This document shows positions 1 to 9,231 of a stretch of DNA of 64,000 nucleotides, one piece after another. The notes below the pieces were generated by a model that was not told the DNA's origin, did no database searches, and saw only the letters and a list, made by a program, of their open reading frames with translations. This stretch comes from Agrobacterium tumefaciens. Its GTDB lineage: Bacteria > Pseudomonadota > Alphaproteobacteria > Rhizobiales > Rhizobiaceae. The stretch's first letter is position 1. The number at the start of each line of letters is the position of its first letter. Both the position numbers and the translations under genes were made by a program. Location of the stretch: positions 1,492,001-1,556,000 of the forward strand of contig CP048486.1 of assembly GCA_025560025.1 (NCBI GenBank), in the 5' to 3' direction.

Positions 1-776
1 CCGCTCTGATATTCGACGATCGCGGTCTGATAGTCGATAATGTCACCATCGCTCTCGAAGACGGCGGCGCTCTCGAGCCAACCGCTGGGCTTTTTATAGA
101 ACTCCTGCTGCTGAAACGCGGAGAGCCGATCTGGACTGTTTTCCACAACGAAGGACTTTCGGCCTCCAAAGCTGGCGACGGCCATCGCCCGCTCCCCTAC
201 AACGCTGCCATATAGATCGATGTCGTGGCAGCATTTTTCCAGGATGAAGGGGCCTGCGTAGCGCGTATGCCGCCGCCAATCGCGCATGAAAAAGGCGCCG
301 TGATAAGGTGCGATATGCTCGGATGCCTCAATCGACGTGATCGATCCGATGTGACCTTCAGCCTGTGCCGCACGCAGATCCCTGTAGAGGTCAGAATAAC
401 GCAGTACGAGGCCCACCATAACGCTGTCACTGCCATACTCAGCGAGCAGCCGTGCCATCCTCATCGTCTGGTCTTCATCTATAACCACTGGCTTTTCCGT
501 GAAAACCCGTACGCCTGCGCGCAATCCGGCGGTGATATGATCCAGATGGAAAAGATTGGGCGAGCCGACCATGAGGAGATCCGGCTGCGTCTGCGTCAAC
601 ATCGCCTCCATGGTCTCGAAACGTTGCGGCTCCTGCAGACCGGAAGACAGAATGGCCGGCAGTCCCGCAGGCTGGGGATCCATCAGGCCGACGATTTCCA
701 ATTCGGGGCAGGCCTTGCGGAAGGAGGCAATGACATTGGCAAGCCGAAAGCCAAGCCCGGCGACTGCGATTTTCAT
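1..776 (-). CDS. Gfo/Idh/MocA family oxidoreductase (C-terminus cut by window edge)
   Basis: NAD(P)-dependent sugar or polyol dehydrogenase family. The reading frame starts at an ATG at 776-774 and stays open to base 1, giving 258 codons without a stop, so the C-terminus lies outside. The N-terminus MKIAVAGLGFRLANV is a Rossmann nucleotide fold. EKP at about residues 125-127 is the family motif at the nicotinamide site, and EKCCHDIDL near residue 200 carries the His and Asp expected in the active site. The gene lies 31 bp behind the ROK regulator on the same strand and is probably co-transcribed with it. The substrate is unknown; given the divergent importer and phosphatase it may oxidise the imported sugar or polyol after dephosphorylation (inference). 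Confidence 0.88.
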   Translation of the reverse strand, partial: MKIAVAGLGFRLANVIASFRKACPELEIVGLMDPQPAGLPAILSSGLQEPQRFETMEAMLTQTQPDLLMVGSPNLFHLDHITAGLRAGVRVFTEKPVVIDEDQTMRMARLLAEYGSDSVMVGLVLRYSDLYRDLRAAQAEGHIGSITSIEASEHIAPYHGAFFMRDWRRHTRYAGPFILEKCCHDIDLYGSVVGERAMAVASFGGRKSFVVENSPDRLSAFQQQEFYKKPSGWLESAAVFESDGDIIDYQTAIVEYQS

Positions 777-807
777 GTTTTAGTCCTGTCGGCGAGAGTT
801 ATACAAA

Positions 808-2058
808 TCAGGAAGACGTGTCGTCGTCCGTTGGCGCGCCTGCGACCCGATCAAAGCGTCTTTCGAAATCGATAGTCTGGCTGCGTCCGCGCATGGATGA
901 GAGACGCCTGAAGTCCGGGCTGCCATGGGCAATCACGGGCAGCATGGCCGCGCCGATGGCGGCGGCCTCCAGTCCCAGGGCGCCGGCACGCAGCCGGGGA
1001 ATATCCCGGTGGCTGCGGGCACTGACGGACGGCAAAAGGGGGTAGGCCCGGTCGATCAGGGAATTGGTGAGGACTGCCGGAAAATGCCCCCCGACCACGA
1101 TGGTCTGCGGGTCCATGATGTTTTCAAGCAGCGAAACCAGCAACCGCAGACGCTTTGAATTAAGATCGAGCCACCGCATGAGAACACTGTCGCGTTGAGT
1201 GTAAAGTTTCTCTAATGCGCCAGGCCGTGCAATCTCGCTGCTTTCGCACGACAGCATCGCTGCAAGCTCGTCGATGGAAAAAGGGGTCTGCCCCACCGCA
1301 TCTGGATTGGCGAGTTCCGCAGGCCATGTCAGGAGACCGATTTCTCCAGCATTATTCCAAAATCCCTGAAGCGGCATGCTGTCATTGATGATGCCGGCAC
1401 CAAGTCCATGTCCGACAAAGATATGGACGTAATGGGTCAGTCCTGCCGCGCTGCCAGCCCTCAGTTCGGCAACCGCTGCGGCGGTCGCGTCATTCTCGAT
1501 GATGGTGGGGAGATTGCATGCATCTTCGATGGCTTCCGCCACCGGTATGCGGCTCCACGCATTCCAGCCCGGCGGACCGACAGGATGTTCAAATTCCGCC
1601 TCCTGCAGTGTCGGCATCGCAATACCGATGCCCCAGGCGGCACGATCCACCGCAACGGAGCGCAGACGCTGCGTCATGTCGGCGATGGCGCGGATCGTAT
1701 CGGATGGATCTTCGAGCGATGCCGATGCGGTTTCGCGCCCCAGTTCCTGTCCCGCCAGATCGCAGACGATGCCCAAAAGCCCATCGCGATCCACATGAAT
1801 GCCCAGGCAGCAACCCGCTTCGGCGCGAACCCGCAACTTCTTTTGCGGTGCGCCGCGCGCACCCTCCTGTTGAATTGTTTCCACCACCAGCGAGCGGTCG
1901 ATCAGGTCCTTGCAGATATTGGACATTGTCTGCGGTTTCAAACCCGTCACATCAACAAGGTCCCGCCGGCTGATGCCATCGCCAGACCGGATAAGGTCGA
2001 AAACGAGGCGACGATTGTAACGGCCCGAATATGTGTGGTTGCTGCCCATCAGGCTCAT
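808..2058 (-). CDS. ROK family transcriptional regulator (NagC/XylR type)
   Basis: 416 aa sugar-responsive repressor. Residues about 12-75 form a winged helix-turn-helix (RRDLVDVTGLKPQTMSNI), followed by a ROK sugar-kinase-like domain (ENDATAAAVAEL, GHGLGAGI). The zinc-binding CxCGxxGCxE motif usual in ROK kinases and many ROK repressors is missing: after GLGAGI the chain runs through NNAGEIGLL instead. Effector binding may therefore differ from NagC or Mlc. The gene is divergent from the ABC operon starting at 2272 and upstream of the oxidoreductase ending at 1, so it probably controls both directions through the dyad at 2071-2090. Confidence 0.92.
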   Translation of the reverse strand: MSLMGSNHTYSGRYNRRLVFDLIRSGDGISRRDLVDVTGLKPQTMSNICKDLIDRSLVVETIQQEGARGAPQKKLRVRAEAGCCLGIHVDRDGLLGIVCDLAGQELGRETASASLEDPSDTIRAIADMTQRLRSVAVDRAAWGIGIAMPTLQEAEFEHPVGPPGWNAWSRIPVAEAIEDACNLPTIIENDATAAAVAELRAGSAAGLTHYVHIFVGHGLGAGIINDSMPLQGFWNNAGEIGLLTWPAELANPDAVGQTPFSIDELAAMLSCESSEIARPGALEKLYTQRDSVLMRWLDLNSKRLRLLVSLLENIMDPQTIVVGGHFPAVLTNSLIDRAYPLLPSVSARSHRDIPRLRAGALGLEAAAIGAAMLPVIAHGSPDFRRLSSMRGRSQTIDFERRFDRVAGAPTDDDTSS

Positions 2059-2070
2059 GGGGTCTGGTTC

Positions 2071-2090
2071 CTATTTAATCTATTAAGTAG
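2071..2090. promoter_or_regulatory. Candidate ROK operator (inverted repeat)
   Basis: Arms CTATTTAAT and ATTAAGTAG are inverted repeats with one mismatch and a two-base centre. They lie just upstream of the ROK start codon in the 213 bp divergent region that also serves the ABC operon. AT-rich dyads of this kind are typical ROK operators. A second TTAAT-rich stretch lies at about 2206-2230. The binding itself is inferred. Confidence 0.4.
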
Positions 2091-2271
2091 AATTTATCAG
2101 GGTGTTTTGTACGCGTCAAGCAGTTCAGGATATGCGAAGACCCAAGTTTTGGTCATAATACTGTTACGAAAACTCCCTAAATCAGCGAAAAAGGCAGCTT
2201 GATTTTTAATCCGGTTAATGGAATTAATTGAGGCGCCTTCTTCTCAGTGACTTCAAAAAGGGAACATAGTC

Positions 2272-3231
2272 ATGCTGAAATGGACCTTGCGGCGGATCAT
2301 AGCGGGCGCGTTGGCGTCGGCATCAATCATCAGTGTTGCGAATGCCGGGGAACTGGTCGTCTACACCGCTCATGGGGAGGCAACATCGGCTCCCATCCTC
2401 GATGCTTTCGCCAAGGCAAATCCGGATGTGAGGGTGACCGTCGTGCGCGGCGGAACGGGCGAACTCATCGAGCGTCTTCGCGCCGAAGGTGGCAATTCCT
2501 CGGCAGACGTCATGTGGGGCGGACCGACGCAGACCTTCGAAGAAAATGCCACGCTCTTCCAGGCTTACGAGAGCAAGTCCGACGCCGACATGGTGACGAC
2601 CGATCCCAATCACATCTGGCATCCGTTCACGGTGCTGCTGCAGCCGTTGATCGTCAGCACCAAACGTGTAGGGGCAGGCTCGATACCCAAGACACAGAAG
2701 GATCTCGTCTCGCATGACTTCGCAAAGGACGGTGGCCTGATTATTCCAGACCCGGCGAAATCCGGTACAGGCTACGTCATCCTTTCTGCCCTTGCCGGCA
2801 ATTTCGGTTGGGATTTCGTCGGTCAAATGGTCAAGGGTACGCGCATCGCACCCGGCTCCGATGACGCTTTTAACGCAGTGCGTGACGGGGAAGCAGCCGT
2901 TGGCTGGATCAACGAGGATCTCGGCGCCAAGTGGAAGGCCCAGGGTCTGTCGATCGATATCGTCTATCCGACCGATGCCGTTACCGGTCAGATCGATGCC
3001 CAGGCCATCGTCAAGGGTGCGCAGCACATCGACGACGCAAAGAGCTTCATCGATTTCCTCGGCAGCAAGACTGCGCATGAAATCGTTCGCGACGCCACTG
3101 TTCGCCGTTCGGCACGCAAGGACGTAACACCACCAGCCATCCTGCCCGACATGTCCTCTCTGACAATCGTCTCCGCGGTCGATCCGCGCCCCGTCGTCGT
3201 CGCTCGCTTCCAGGAGCTTCGCGGGAAATGA
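2272..3231 (+). CDS. ABC transporter substrate-binding protein, ferric/AfuA-like family
   Basis: Periplasmic binding protein of 319 aa, the usual size for the FbpA/AfuA family. Residues 1-26 form a Sec signal peptide ending VANA, cleaved before GELVVYTAHG. The GGTGELIERLRAEGG and ADVMWGG segments are typical of the family. I do not see the paired tyrosines that bind iron in FbpA, so iron is unlikely; AfuA of Actinobacillus, from the same family, binds hexose phosphates. The start at 2272 has a good AAGGGAA ribosome site. It is the first gene of a four-gene operon (binding protein, permease, ATPase, phosphatase) and overlaps the permease by 4 bp. Confidence 0.92.
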   Translation: MLKWTLRRIIAGALASASIISVANAGELVVYTAHGEATSAPILDAFAKANPDVRVTVVRGGTGELIERLRAEGGNSSADVMWGGPTQTFEENATLFQAYESKSDADMVTTDPNHIWHPFTVLLQPLIVSTKRVGAGSIPKTQKDLVSHDFAKDGGLIIPDPAKSGTGYVILSALAGNFGWDFVGQMVKGTRIAPGSDDAFNAVRDGEAAVGWINEDLGAKWKAQGLSIDIVYPTDAVTGQIDAQAIVKGAQHIDDAKSFIDFLGSKTAHEIVRDATVRRSARKDVTPPAILPDMSSLTIVSAVDPRPVVVARFQELRGK

Positions 3232-5234
3232 AGGTGCTGCGCGACAATTGGCTTATCTTTTCCATCGTCGCGCTCGTGGTCTGCGGCCTGACGATTATCG
3301 TCCCGCAAATTCGTCTGATGGCCGCCTCCCTCCTCGAGGAGGGCGGTCGTTTCACCCTGTTGCACAATAAAGATGGACTACAATCCGTCCCGGAAATGAC
3401 CAGCCGCTACGACGTGGCGAAGCGCTCTGACGGCCTCGCCATATCGCTGAATTCGACGGAGAGTCTGACTGTCGACGTCCAGGATGACCTAACGCTGCGC
3501 CTCTCTTCGCAAGAGCCGATTTCGGTTGGCAAGGACGAGGTCGGGCTGCTTGAACTCGATCTGGGCTCCGCTCGGTTCACGCTCTCGCAGCAAGCGCCCC
3601 GCGGGCTCTTCGCCACCACCGCTCCCGCACCTTTGGACATCAAGGCGCAGTCTGCCAACTCCGTCTTGCTGTCTCACGCCGCCAATGCCTACATCACCTT
3701 CGAAAACAAGGCGTTGTCGCTCTCTCCAATCCACTACATCGATTTCTTCACGCGCTCGGAAACCCTCTCCGCCACAATAAACAGCCTGCTGATTGCGCTG
3801 ACGTCCACCGGGCTTGCCGCCTTAATCGGCGTTTCGCTCGCTTATCTTATTGCGCGTTACAGGGTCGCGGGAAGCACGGCTATCGTCTTCCTCGTCACCA
3901 TGGCCTCTGTGTCGCCGCCATTTCTCGGTGCGTATGCCTGGCGGCTGCTTCTTGGACGCAATGGCGTTGTGACCAACTATCTCGGCCTCGATGTCTCGAT
4001 TGTCGGCCTGCATGGCGTCATCTGGGTTATCACCTGGCTGGTCTTCCCGATCATCTTTCTGCTCAGCCACAGTTCGTTTCAAAGTCTGGATGCCGGCCAT
4101 ATCGAGGCGGCGGAAAGCCTTGGCGCCAAGCCGCCTCGCGTTCGAATGTCGGTGGAAATTCCGCTTGCACTTCCCGGCATCATCACCGGTCTCTATCTTG
4201 CAACGATGGCGGCTCTGTCGGATTTCGGTACGCCGCGTATCATCGGTCTCGATGTCAACGCCCTGCCGGTTCTGATCTACACCTCTTTCCTCAGCGAGGC
4301 GGGCCGCAATCCGGCGCTTGCGGCAACAGGATCGATGGTCCTCATCACTATTTCCAGCCTGTTCCTGATGGCGCAGCAGATTTATCTGGCGCGCCGCGGT
4401 TTCGCCGTGGTCTCATCACGCGCATTGGAACGCAAGCCGCTCTCGCCTCTTGGCCATGCATTGGTGCTTGGCGCCGTTACGATTGCTCTCCTCATGGCAT
4501 TCACTCCCCACCTCACGGTGCTGGTCTCCAGCTTCATGGAATGGCGTGTCGGCCTGCCCAGAGCAAACTTCACGCTCGCAAACTACACGACCATGTTGCG
4601 TACCGGCATGGGACCGGCATGGGTGACCCTGTCGCTCGGCATCGCCGGAACGCTGGCCGCAAGCGCGATTGGTCTGGGGATCGCCTATGTGATTATCCGC
4701 AAGCGCTACCGGGTCATCGCCCCTGTTCTCAGCCTGACCGTCATGATGCCTTACGTCATTCCCGGCACGGTGCTTGGTATCGGCCTGATCATGATGTTCA
4801 ACAAGGCACCGCTGCAGCTGACCGGCACATGGTTCATCCTCGTCCTTGCTTATCTCATCCGCAACCTGCCCTTCACAGTGAAGGCATCAGAGGCCGCGCT
4901 GCGGCGGGTTCATCCCGCACTCGAAGAGGCGGCGATCAGCCTTGGAGCGCGGCCACTCAGGGTGTTCGTCACCATTACCGCACCACTAGTGCTTGCGGGC
5001 GCCGTGACAGGAGCGACGCTGACCTTTCTTCACATCGTCACGGAGCTGTCTTCCACCATCGTTCTCTATCGCCCGCCATGGAAGCCAATGACGGCCGTGA
5101 TCTTCGAGAACACGTTGGTGGATGCCGATTTCGGTGTCTCCGCGGCGCAGACCATCCTGCTAATGCTGATCATTTATATCCCGCTCTATTTCATTGTCCG
5201 TTACGGCCAAATTCGAGGAAAATCCGGTGGTTGA
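3228..5234 (+). CDS. ABC transporter permease, double-length ferric/AfuB-like, with periplasmic insert
   Basis: Inner-membrane permease of 668 aa with two fused permease modules, as in FbpB/AfuB. Each half has the EAA-type cytoplasmic loop that contacts the ATPase (IEAAESLGAKPPRVRMSVEIPLA in part near residue 290; LEEAAISLGARPLRVF near residue 565). The first transmembrane helix (about 8-32) is followed by about 150 mostly polar residues before the next helix at about 182. This periplasmic segment makes the protein roughly 100 residues longer than usual for the family. It overlaps the binding-protein gene by ATGA and so is translationally coupled. Confidence 0.92.
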   Translation: MKVLRDNWLIFSIVALVVCGLTIIVPQIRLMAASLLEEGGRFTLLHNKDGLQSVPEMTSRYDVAKRSDGLAISLNSTESLTVDVQDDLTLRLSSQEPISVGKDEVGLLELDLGSARFTLSQQAPRGLFATTAPAPLDIKAQSANSVLLSHAANAYITFENKALSLSPIHYIDFFTRSETLSATINSLLIALTSTGLAALIGVSLAYLIARYRVAGSTAIVFLVTMASVSPPFLGAYAWRLLLGRNGVVTNYLGLDVSIVGLHGVIWVITWLVFPIIFLLSHSSFQSLDAGHIEAAESLGAKPPRVRMSVEIPLALPGIITGLYLATMAALSDFGTPRIIGLDVNALPVLIYTSFLSEAGRNPALAATGSMVLITISSLFLMAQQIYLARRGFAVVSSRALERKPLSPLGHALVLGAVTIALLMAFTPHLTVLVSSFMEWRVGLPRANFTLANYTTMLRTGMGPAWVTLSLGIAGTLAASAIGLGIAYVIIRKRYRVIAPVLSLTVMMPYVIPGTVLGIGLIMMFNKAPLQLTGTWFILVLAYLIRNLPFTVKASEAALRRVHPALEEAAISLGARPLRVFVTITAPLVLAGAVTGATLTFLHIVTELSSTIVLYRPPWKPMTAVIFENTLVDADFGVSAAQTILLMLIIYIPLYFIVRYGQIRGKSGG

Positions 5235-6288
5235 AACCTCATCTTCCAAGACTCCAACCCAGGGCTGCGAGGTCGTCATCGACGCTGTCTCCAAGACCTT
5301 CGGCAATCACGCGGTTCTGAAAGACATCAGTTTCACGATCAGGCCCGGTGAATTCTTCACGCTGCTCGGACCATCCGGCTGCGGCAAGACCACGCTGTTG
5401 CGCGCCATTGCAGGCTTTCACCCGATCAATGGCGGGAAGATCCTGTTCAACGGACAGAACGTGACCACGCTTCCCGCCTGGGACAGGAATATCGGGTTCG
5501 TCTTCCAGAACTATGCGCTTTGGCCGAACCAGACCGTGTTCGATAATGTTGCTTACGGGCTGAAGTTGCGCAAATTTTCCAAAGGCGAAATTGCCCAAAG
5601 AGTTCAGGCCGCATTGGCACAAGTCGAGCTTCATGGCGTTGAAAAGCGCTTTCCTGCAGAAATGAGCGGTGGCATGCAGCAGCGCATCGCGCTTGCGCGC
5701 GCGCTCGTCATAAACCCGCCGCTGCTTCTCATGGATGAGCCCATGTCCAATCTCGATGCGCGCCTTCGCGTGACCCTTCGCCATGAATTGCGCAATCTGC
5801 AGAAGCGCCTCGGCCTGACCGCGATCTACGTCACGCATGATCAGGAGGAGGCCTTGGAGATGTCGGACCGGATCGCCGTCATGCAGAATGGCATCGTGCA
5901 ACAACTCGCAGATCCGGAGACCATCTATTCGAGACCGGCAAACAGCTTCGTCGCGGAATTTGTTGGCAGCGCCAACTTTCTCGAAGGCAGTTTTGACGAG
6001 ACCGGCTTCGTGATGGCGGATGGGTCCAGGTTTGCCATGACTGGAAAGAGCCACAGCGGCAAAGGCACACTCGTGGTGCGTCCCGAACAGGTAGTGATCC
6101 GCGAATGCGGCAACGCTCTTGCCGATGCGACGGTGGAAGACCGCCGCTTCATGGGCAAAGCCTGGACCCAAAACCTTCGGCTTGAGAATGGTTCGACTAT
6201 TTCGGTGGAAACACGAAGAGCGCTCGATCTCGGGTCACGCGTGGGCGTGGATTTCGAGAGCGTAACCTTTCTACCCGCGGGAGCATGA
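5227..6288 (+). CDS. ABC transporter ATP-binding protein, AfuC/PotA-like
   Basis: Cytoplasmic ATPase energising the preceding permease. Walker A is GPSGCGKTTLLRAI, the signature is MSGGMQQRIALARAL and Walker B is LLLMDEPMSNLDARLR. The C-terminal part is a TOBE/OB regulatory domain typical of CUT1 and ferric ATPases. A TTG in frame at 5194 would add 11 residues, but the GTG at 5227 has a GAGGA site 7 bp upstream and overlaps the permease stop by 8 bp, so I take GTG (353 aa). Its stop lies 3 bp before the phosphatase gene. Confidence 0.92.
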   Translation: MVETSSSKTPTQGCEVVIDAVSKTFGNHAVLKDISFTIRPGEFFTLLGPSGCGKTTLLRAIAGFHPINGGKILFNGQNVTTLPAWDRNIGFVFQNYALWPNQTVFDNVAYGLKLRKFSKGEIAQRVQAALAQVELHGVEKRFPAEMSGGMQQRIALARALVINPPLLLMDEPMSNLDARLRVTLRHELRNLQKRLGLTAIYVTHDQEEALEMSDRIAVMQNGIVQQLADPETIYSRPANSFVAEFVGSANFLEGSFDETGFVMADGSRFAMTGKSHSGKGTLVVRPEQVVIRECGNALADATVEDRRFMGKAWTQNLRLENGSTISVETRRALDLGSRVGVDFESVTFLPAGA

Positions 6289-6291
6289 CTT

Positions 6292-7092
6292 ATGGCGGAT
6301 CTGTCGCTTGACGAACTGATGCAGTTGGCATCTTCCGCCGCACTTGCTGGCGGCGCTGAATTGAAGACACATTTTGGCGCTCTGCCGCAGACGAGTATTC
6401 AGCGAAAGGCGCTGGGAGACTATGCATCCAGAGCTGATCTCGCCGCGGAGGAGGCGATTGCCGCCGTCCTGGCAAAGGCAGGAGATAGCTATGGCTTCGT
6501 TGGTGAGGAAACCGGTGTCCGTAAGGGCGATGCGCAGCGCCGCTGGGTCGTGGATCCGCTCGACGGAACGAGCAACTTCATCTGGGGCATCCCCTATTTT
6601 GCCGTGAGCATCGCTCTGTGCGACGATGCAGGCGAACTACTGGGCGTGGTCCTTGACCCATTGCGCGACGAAATGTTCACCGCGGTTCGAGGCGAGGGCG
6701 CCCGGCTGAACGGTAGAGAATTGGCTACGTTGGAGGACAAGCGGCCGGAAGAGGCTATCGTCTCCCTATCGATGCCGATCCGCGGACAGTTGACGGCAAT
6801 CGAGCGCAGCACCTTCTTCCTTGCTTTGGACGACATCACAAACGAGACAGCAGGCGTGAGACGGCTCGGGTCGGCGGCGCTTGATCTCGCCTATGTGGCG
6901 GCAGGCAGGCTCGATGGATATTTCGAGGATGGCCTCAGCCATTACGATTACGCCGCCGGCAAGCTTCTCGCAGAGGAAGCGGGAGCTCTCGTCACTTCGC
7001 TCACTGGGGGTGTCCCAGTAGAGGGCGGTTCTCTGCTGGCCGGAGCCTCATCCATGCACCAATGGCTAAAGAGCAAGTTTCGACATGGCTGA
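6292..7092 (+). CDS. Inositol-monophosphatase family phosphatase
   Basis: 266 aa Mg-dependent phosphatase of the IMPase/SuhB/CysQ fold. The metal-site motifs are complete: GEETG at about 72-76, DPLDGT at about 88-93, and HYDYAAG at about 223-229 in place of the usual WDxAAG. It follows the ATPase by 3 bp, so the operon couples uptake to dephosphorylation. This supports a phosphorylated sugar or polyol as the imported ligand (inference). The same enzyme family recurs in the acc-like operon at 38403-39215, but the two proteins are clearly different sequences. Confidence 0.9.
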   Translation: MADLSLDELMQLASSAALAGGAELKTHFGALPQTSIQRKALGDYASRADLAAEEAIAAVLAKAGDSYGFVGEETGVRKGDAQRRWVVDPLDGTSNFIWGIPYFAVSIALCDDAGELLGVVLDPLRDEMFTAVRGEGARLNGRELATLEDKRPEEAIVSLSMPIRGQLTAIERSTFFLALDDITNETAGVRRLGSAALDLAYVAAGRLDGYFEDGLSHYDYAAGKLLAEEAGALVTSLTGGVPVEGGSLLAGASSMHQWLKSKFRHG

Positions 7093-7147
7093 GACCGCAA
7101 ATTGAAGAGTTCGCTCGACCCCGGTATCAGAGACAAGACGAGCGTGG

Positions 7148-7774
7148 CTAACAGTAGGTCAATCTGATAAATCCGGCGATGCCGATGCCGATCTGGCGAG
7201 TATTCTTCGCGTCCAGATGAATGCCGTCGAACGAACAGGTCTGCGCGGTAACAGCCGTATCGAAGAAACCACAGCCGTTTTCATCTGCAACGGCACGATA
7301 ATGACCAGCAAGCTTTTTGGATTCTTCGACAAGCCGACCGCCCCTCAATCCGCCATTGTCCGGAATGCGGAAATGCGGTGGGCTGACGAGCAGGATTTGC
7401 GGGGCGGTATAGCCATAGTCATAAGGGAAGGTCCTGACGATCTTCACAAGACGCGCCATGCCGCCAGCCGTACCAGCAGCGTGGCCGCAAATATCCTGCT
7501 TCAGATCGTTCGCTCCGAGCAGGATCACCACAAGATCGAGCGGATAGTGGCTGCCGAGCAGAACAGGCAGGATGCGCGCACCGTTGCGGTCCGCCGCACC
7601 GTTTGCATCGTCAAAAGCCGTTGTACGGCCCGGCAAGCCCTCCGGGATAACCCGCGTGCCAGGCAACAGCCTTTCCAGCACCGTCGGCCAGCGGTCCTCG
7701 TGGGCATGCCGTCCACGACCGGGATCGACGCCCCATGTCAGACTGTCGCCGAAGGCCAGAATGGTCCGCGTCAA
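7148..7774 (-). CDS. SGNH/GDSL hydrolase (arylesterase-like)
   Basis: 208 aa esterase of the SGNH fold, close to rhizobial arylesterases. Block I is FGDSLTWG (catalytic Ser about residue 11), the block III region is LLGANDLK, and block V is FDGIHLD with the catalytic Asp-x-x-His. There is no signal peptide, so it acts in the cytoplasm. The start is TTG at 7774, overlapping the stop of the M20 gene in a TTGA junction, so it is translationally coupled as the last gene of the C45/ABC/aconitase operon. It may cleave an ester in the imported compound or a product of the other hydrolases (inference). Confidence 0.88.
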   Translation of the reverse strand: MTRTILAFGDSLTWGVDPGRGRHAHEDRWPTVLERLLPGTRVIPEGLPGRTTAFDDANGAADRNGARILPVLLGSHYPLDLVVILLGANDLKQDICGHAAGTAGGMARLVKIVRTFPYDYGYTAPQILLVSPPHFRIPDNGGLRGGRLVEESKKLAGHYRAVADENGCGFFDTAVTAQTCSFDGIHLDAKNTRQIGIGIAGFIRLTYC

Positions 7775-9210
7775 CCTGCAAGGCTCCAGGATTCGGGTTG
7801 TGCAGGGATTGGCGGCATCACGTCATCGGGGATCGGATTGATGAAGGGCGTTTCGGCAAGGCGGGCACGATGGTCAGCCTTGGCGTCGGCGACAAGCGCA
7901 GGGTTGGCGATCAGCTCTATCGCCGTCGACGCCATGATCTTCGCCGCATGGGCCATGCCCTTGTGGGCGGTGGGCAGCTTGCCCTGCGCGACGAGTTGCC
8001 ACGAGTGGCCGGGTGTGCCGATGGCATAGGTCGTGCCGCGCAACTGCACGGTCGGAACCACCCAGCTGACACTGCCGACATCGGTGGAGCCGACCAATGT
8101 GCCATCACCGGCATAAAGCGGTACGATCTCGTCAGAGAGCGGCTCGTCAAACTTCGGCGGCAGGTGGAAGCGGGCATAGGAGGTCAGGATATCCTCCCGC
8201 GTAAACGTCGCCTGAAATGCGCGGGCGGTATCGCGGTCCTGCGCATCGAAATGCGCAGGTCCAAGCCGTTCGAGCTGCGCATGCATGCACTGTTCCAGCG
8301 GTGCATTACCGACGAGATTGGCATCGCCGGTCAGGATTTCCTGGCGCATCGACGTCTCCGTCATCAGCGCCGCACCTTCGGCCACCTTGCGAACGCGCGC
8401 TACCAGCGCCAGAAGATCGGGCAGCGTGCGCGACCGAACGAGATAACGCACCGCCGCTTTCGCCTGCACCACGTTTGGCGCATGGCCGCCGGTATCGGTG
8501 ATCGCATAGTGAATACGCGCCGTCGAGGGCATATGCTCGCGCAGATAGTTGACGCCGACATTCATCAGTTCCACCGCATCGAGCGCGCTACGGCCGAGGT
8601 GCGGCACGGCGGCGGCATGGGCGGCGCGCCCGGTGAAATGGAAGACCATTTCGCTGCACGCAAGCGAGATCGGATTGTTGACGCCGGTAAACGCGGCGGG
8701 ATGCCAGGAAATTGCGATATCGACGTCATCGAACACGCCCGCACGCACCATGAAACCCTTGGAAGAGCCGCCTTCTTCGGCCGGGCAGCCGTAATAGCGA
8801 ACACGCCCCTCAATTCCCTCGGCTGCAAGGTAGTCCTTCACGGCCGCAGCCGCCAGCATGGCACCGGAACCGAGAAGATTGTGACCGCAGCCATGGCCAT
8901 TGCCGCCGGAAACCAGCGGTTTTTCCTCGGCGACACCCGCCTCCTGGCTCAGCCCCGGCAATGCGTCATATTCACCGAGAATGGCGATGACCGGCCCGCC
9001 ATTGCCGGCTTCGCCCATGATCGCCGTCGGAATGCCCGCAATGCCGTGGCTTACCCGGAAACCCTCCTGCTTCAGGAGTTGCAGGTGCTCGGCAGAGGAG
9101 CGGTACTCCTCGTAATTGGTTTCCGGCATATCCCAGATGCGGTCGCTAAGGTCGAAGAAGGCCGGGGATTTTTCATCAACGATGTTCCAGACGGATTGGG
9201 AGTTCTGCAT
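7771..9210 (-). CDS. M20 family amidohydrolase, AbgB-like
   Basis: 479 aa metallo-amidohydrolase, the same length and layout as p-aminobenzoyl-glutamate hydrolase subunit B. Metal and catalytic motifs are in order: GEYDALPG, GHGCGHN, CPAEEGGSSKG, and WHP. The dimerisation-domain segment FTGRAAHAAAVPHLGRSAL is also typical. There is no AbgA partner or AbgT transporter in the window. The family splits N-acyl or peptide-like amide bonds in the cytoplasm. The gene follows the aconitase after a 106 bp gap with two hairpins and has an AGGA ribosome site 9 bp before its ATG. Together with the C45 hydrolase it points to a substrate with two different amide bonds (inference). Confidence 0.92.
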   Translation of the reverse strand: MQNSQSVWNIVDEKSPAFFDLSDRIWDMPETNYEEYRSSAEHLQLLKQEGFRVSHGIAGIPTAIMGEAGNGGPVIAILGEYDALPGLSQEAGVAEEKPLVSGGNGHGCGHNLLGSGAMLAAAAVKDYLAAEGIEGRVRYYGCPAEEGGSSKGFMVRAGVFDDVDIAISWHPAAFTGVNNPISLACSEMVFHFTGRAAHAAAVPHLGRSALDAVELMNVGVNYLREHMPSTARIHYAITDTGGHAPNVVQAKAAVRYLVRSRTLPDLLALVARVRKVAEGAALMTETSMRQEILTGDANLVGNAPLEQCMHAQLERLGPAHFDAQDRDTARAFQATFTREDILTSYARFHLPPKFDEPLSDEIVPLYAGDGTLVGSTDVGSVSWVVPTVQLRGTTYAIGTPGHSWQLVAQGKLPTAHKGMAHAAKIMASTAIELIANPALVADAKADHRARLAETPFINPIPDDVMPPIPAQPESWSLAG

Positions 9211-9231
9211 CTTGTCGGTCCTGCCAGAGCA

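Noticed and set aside
2272..6288. Iron(III) transporter
   Set aside because: Family resemblance only; no iron-binding tyrosine pair is visible, no Fur-like context, and the operon ends with a phosphatase under a ROK sugar regulator.
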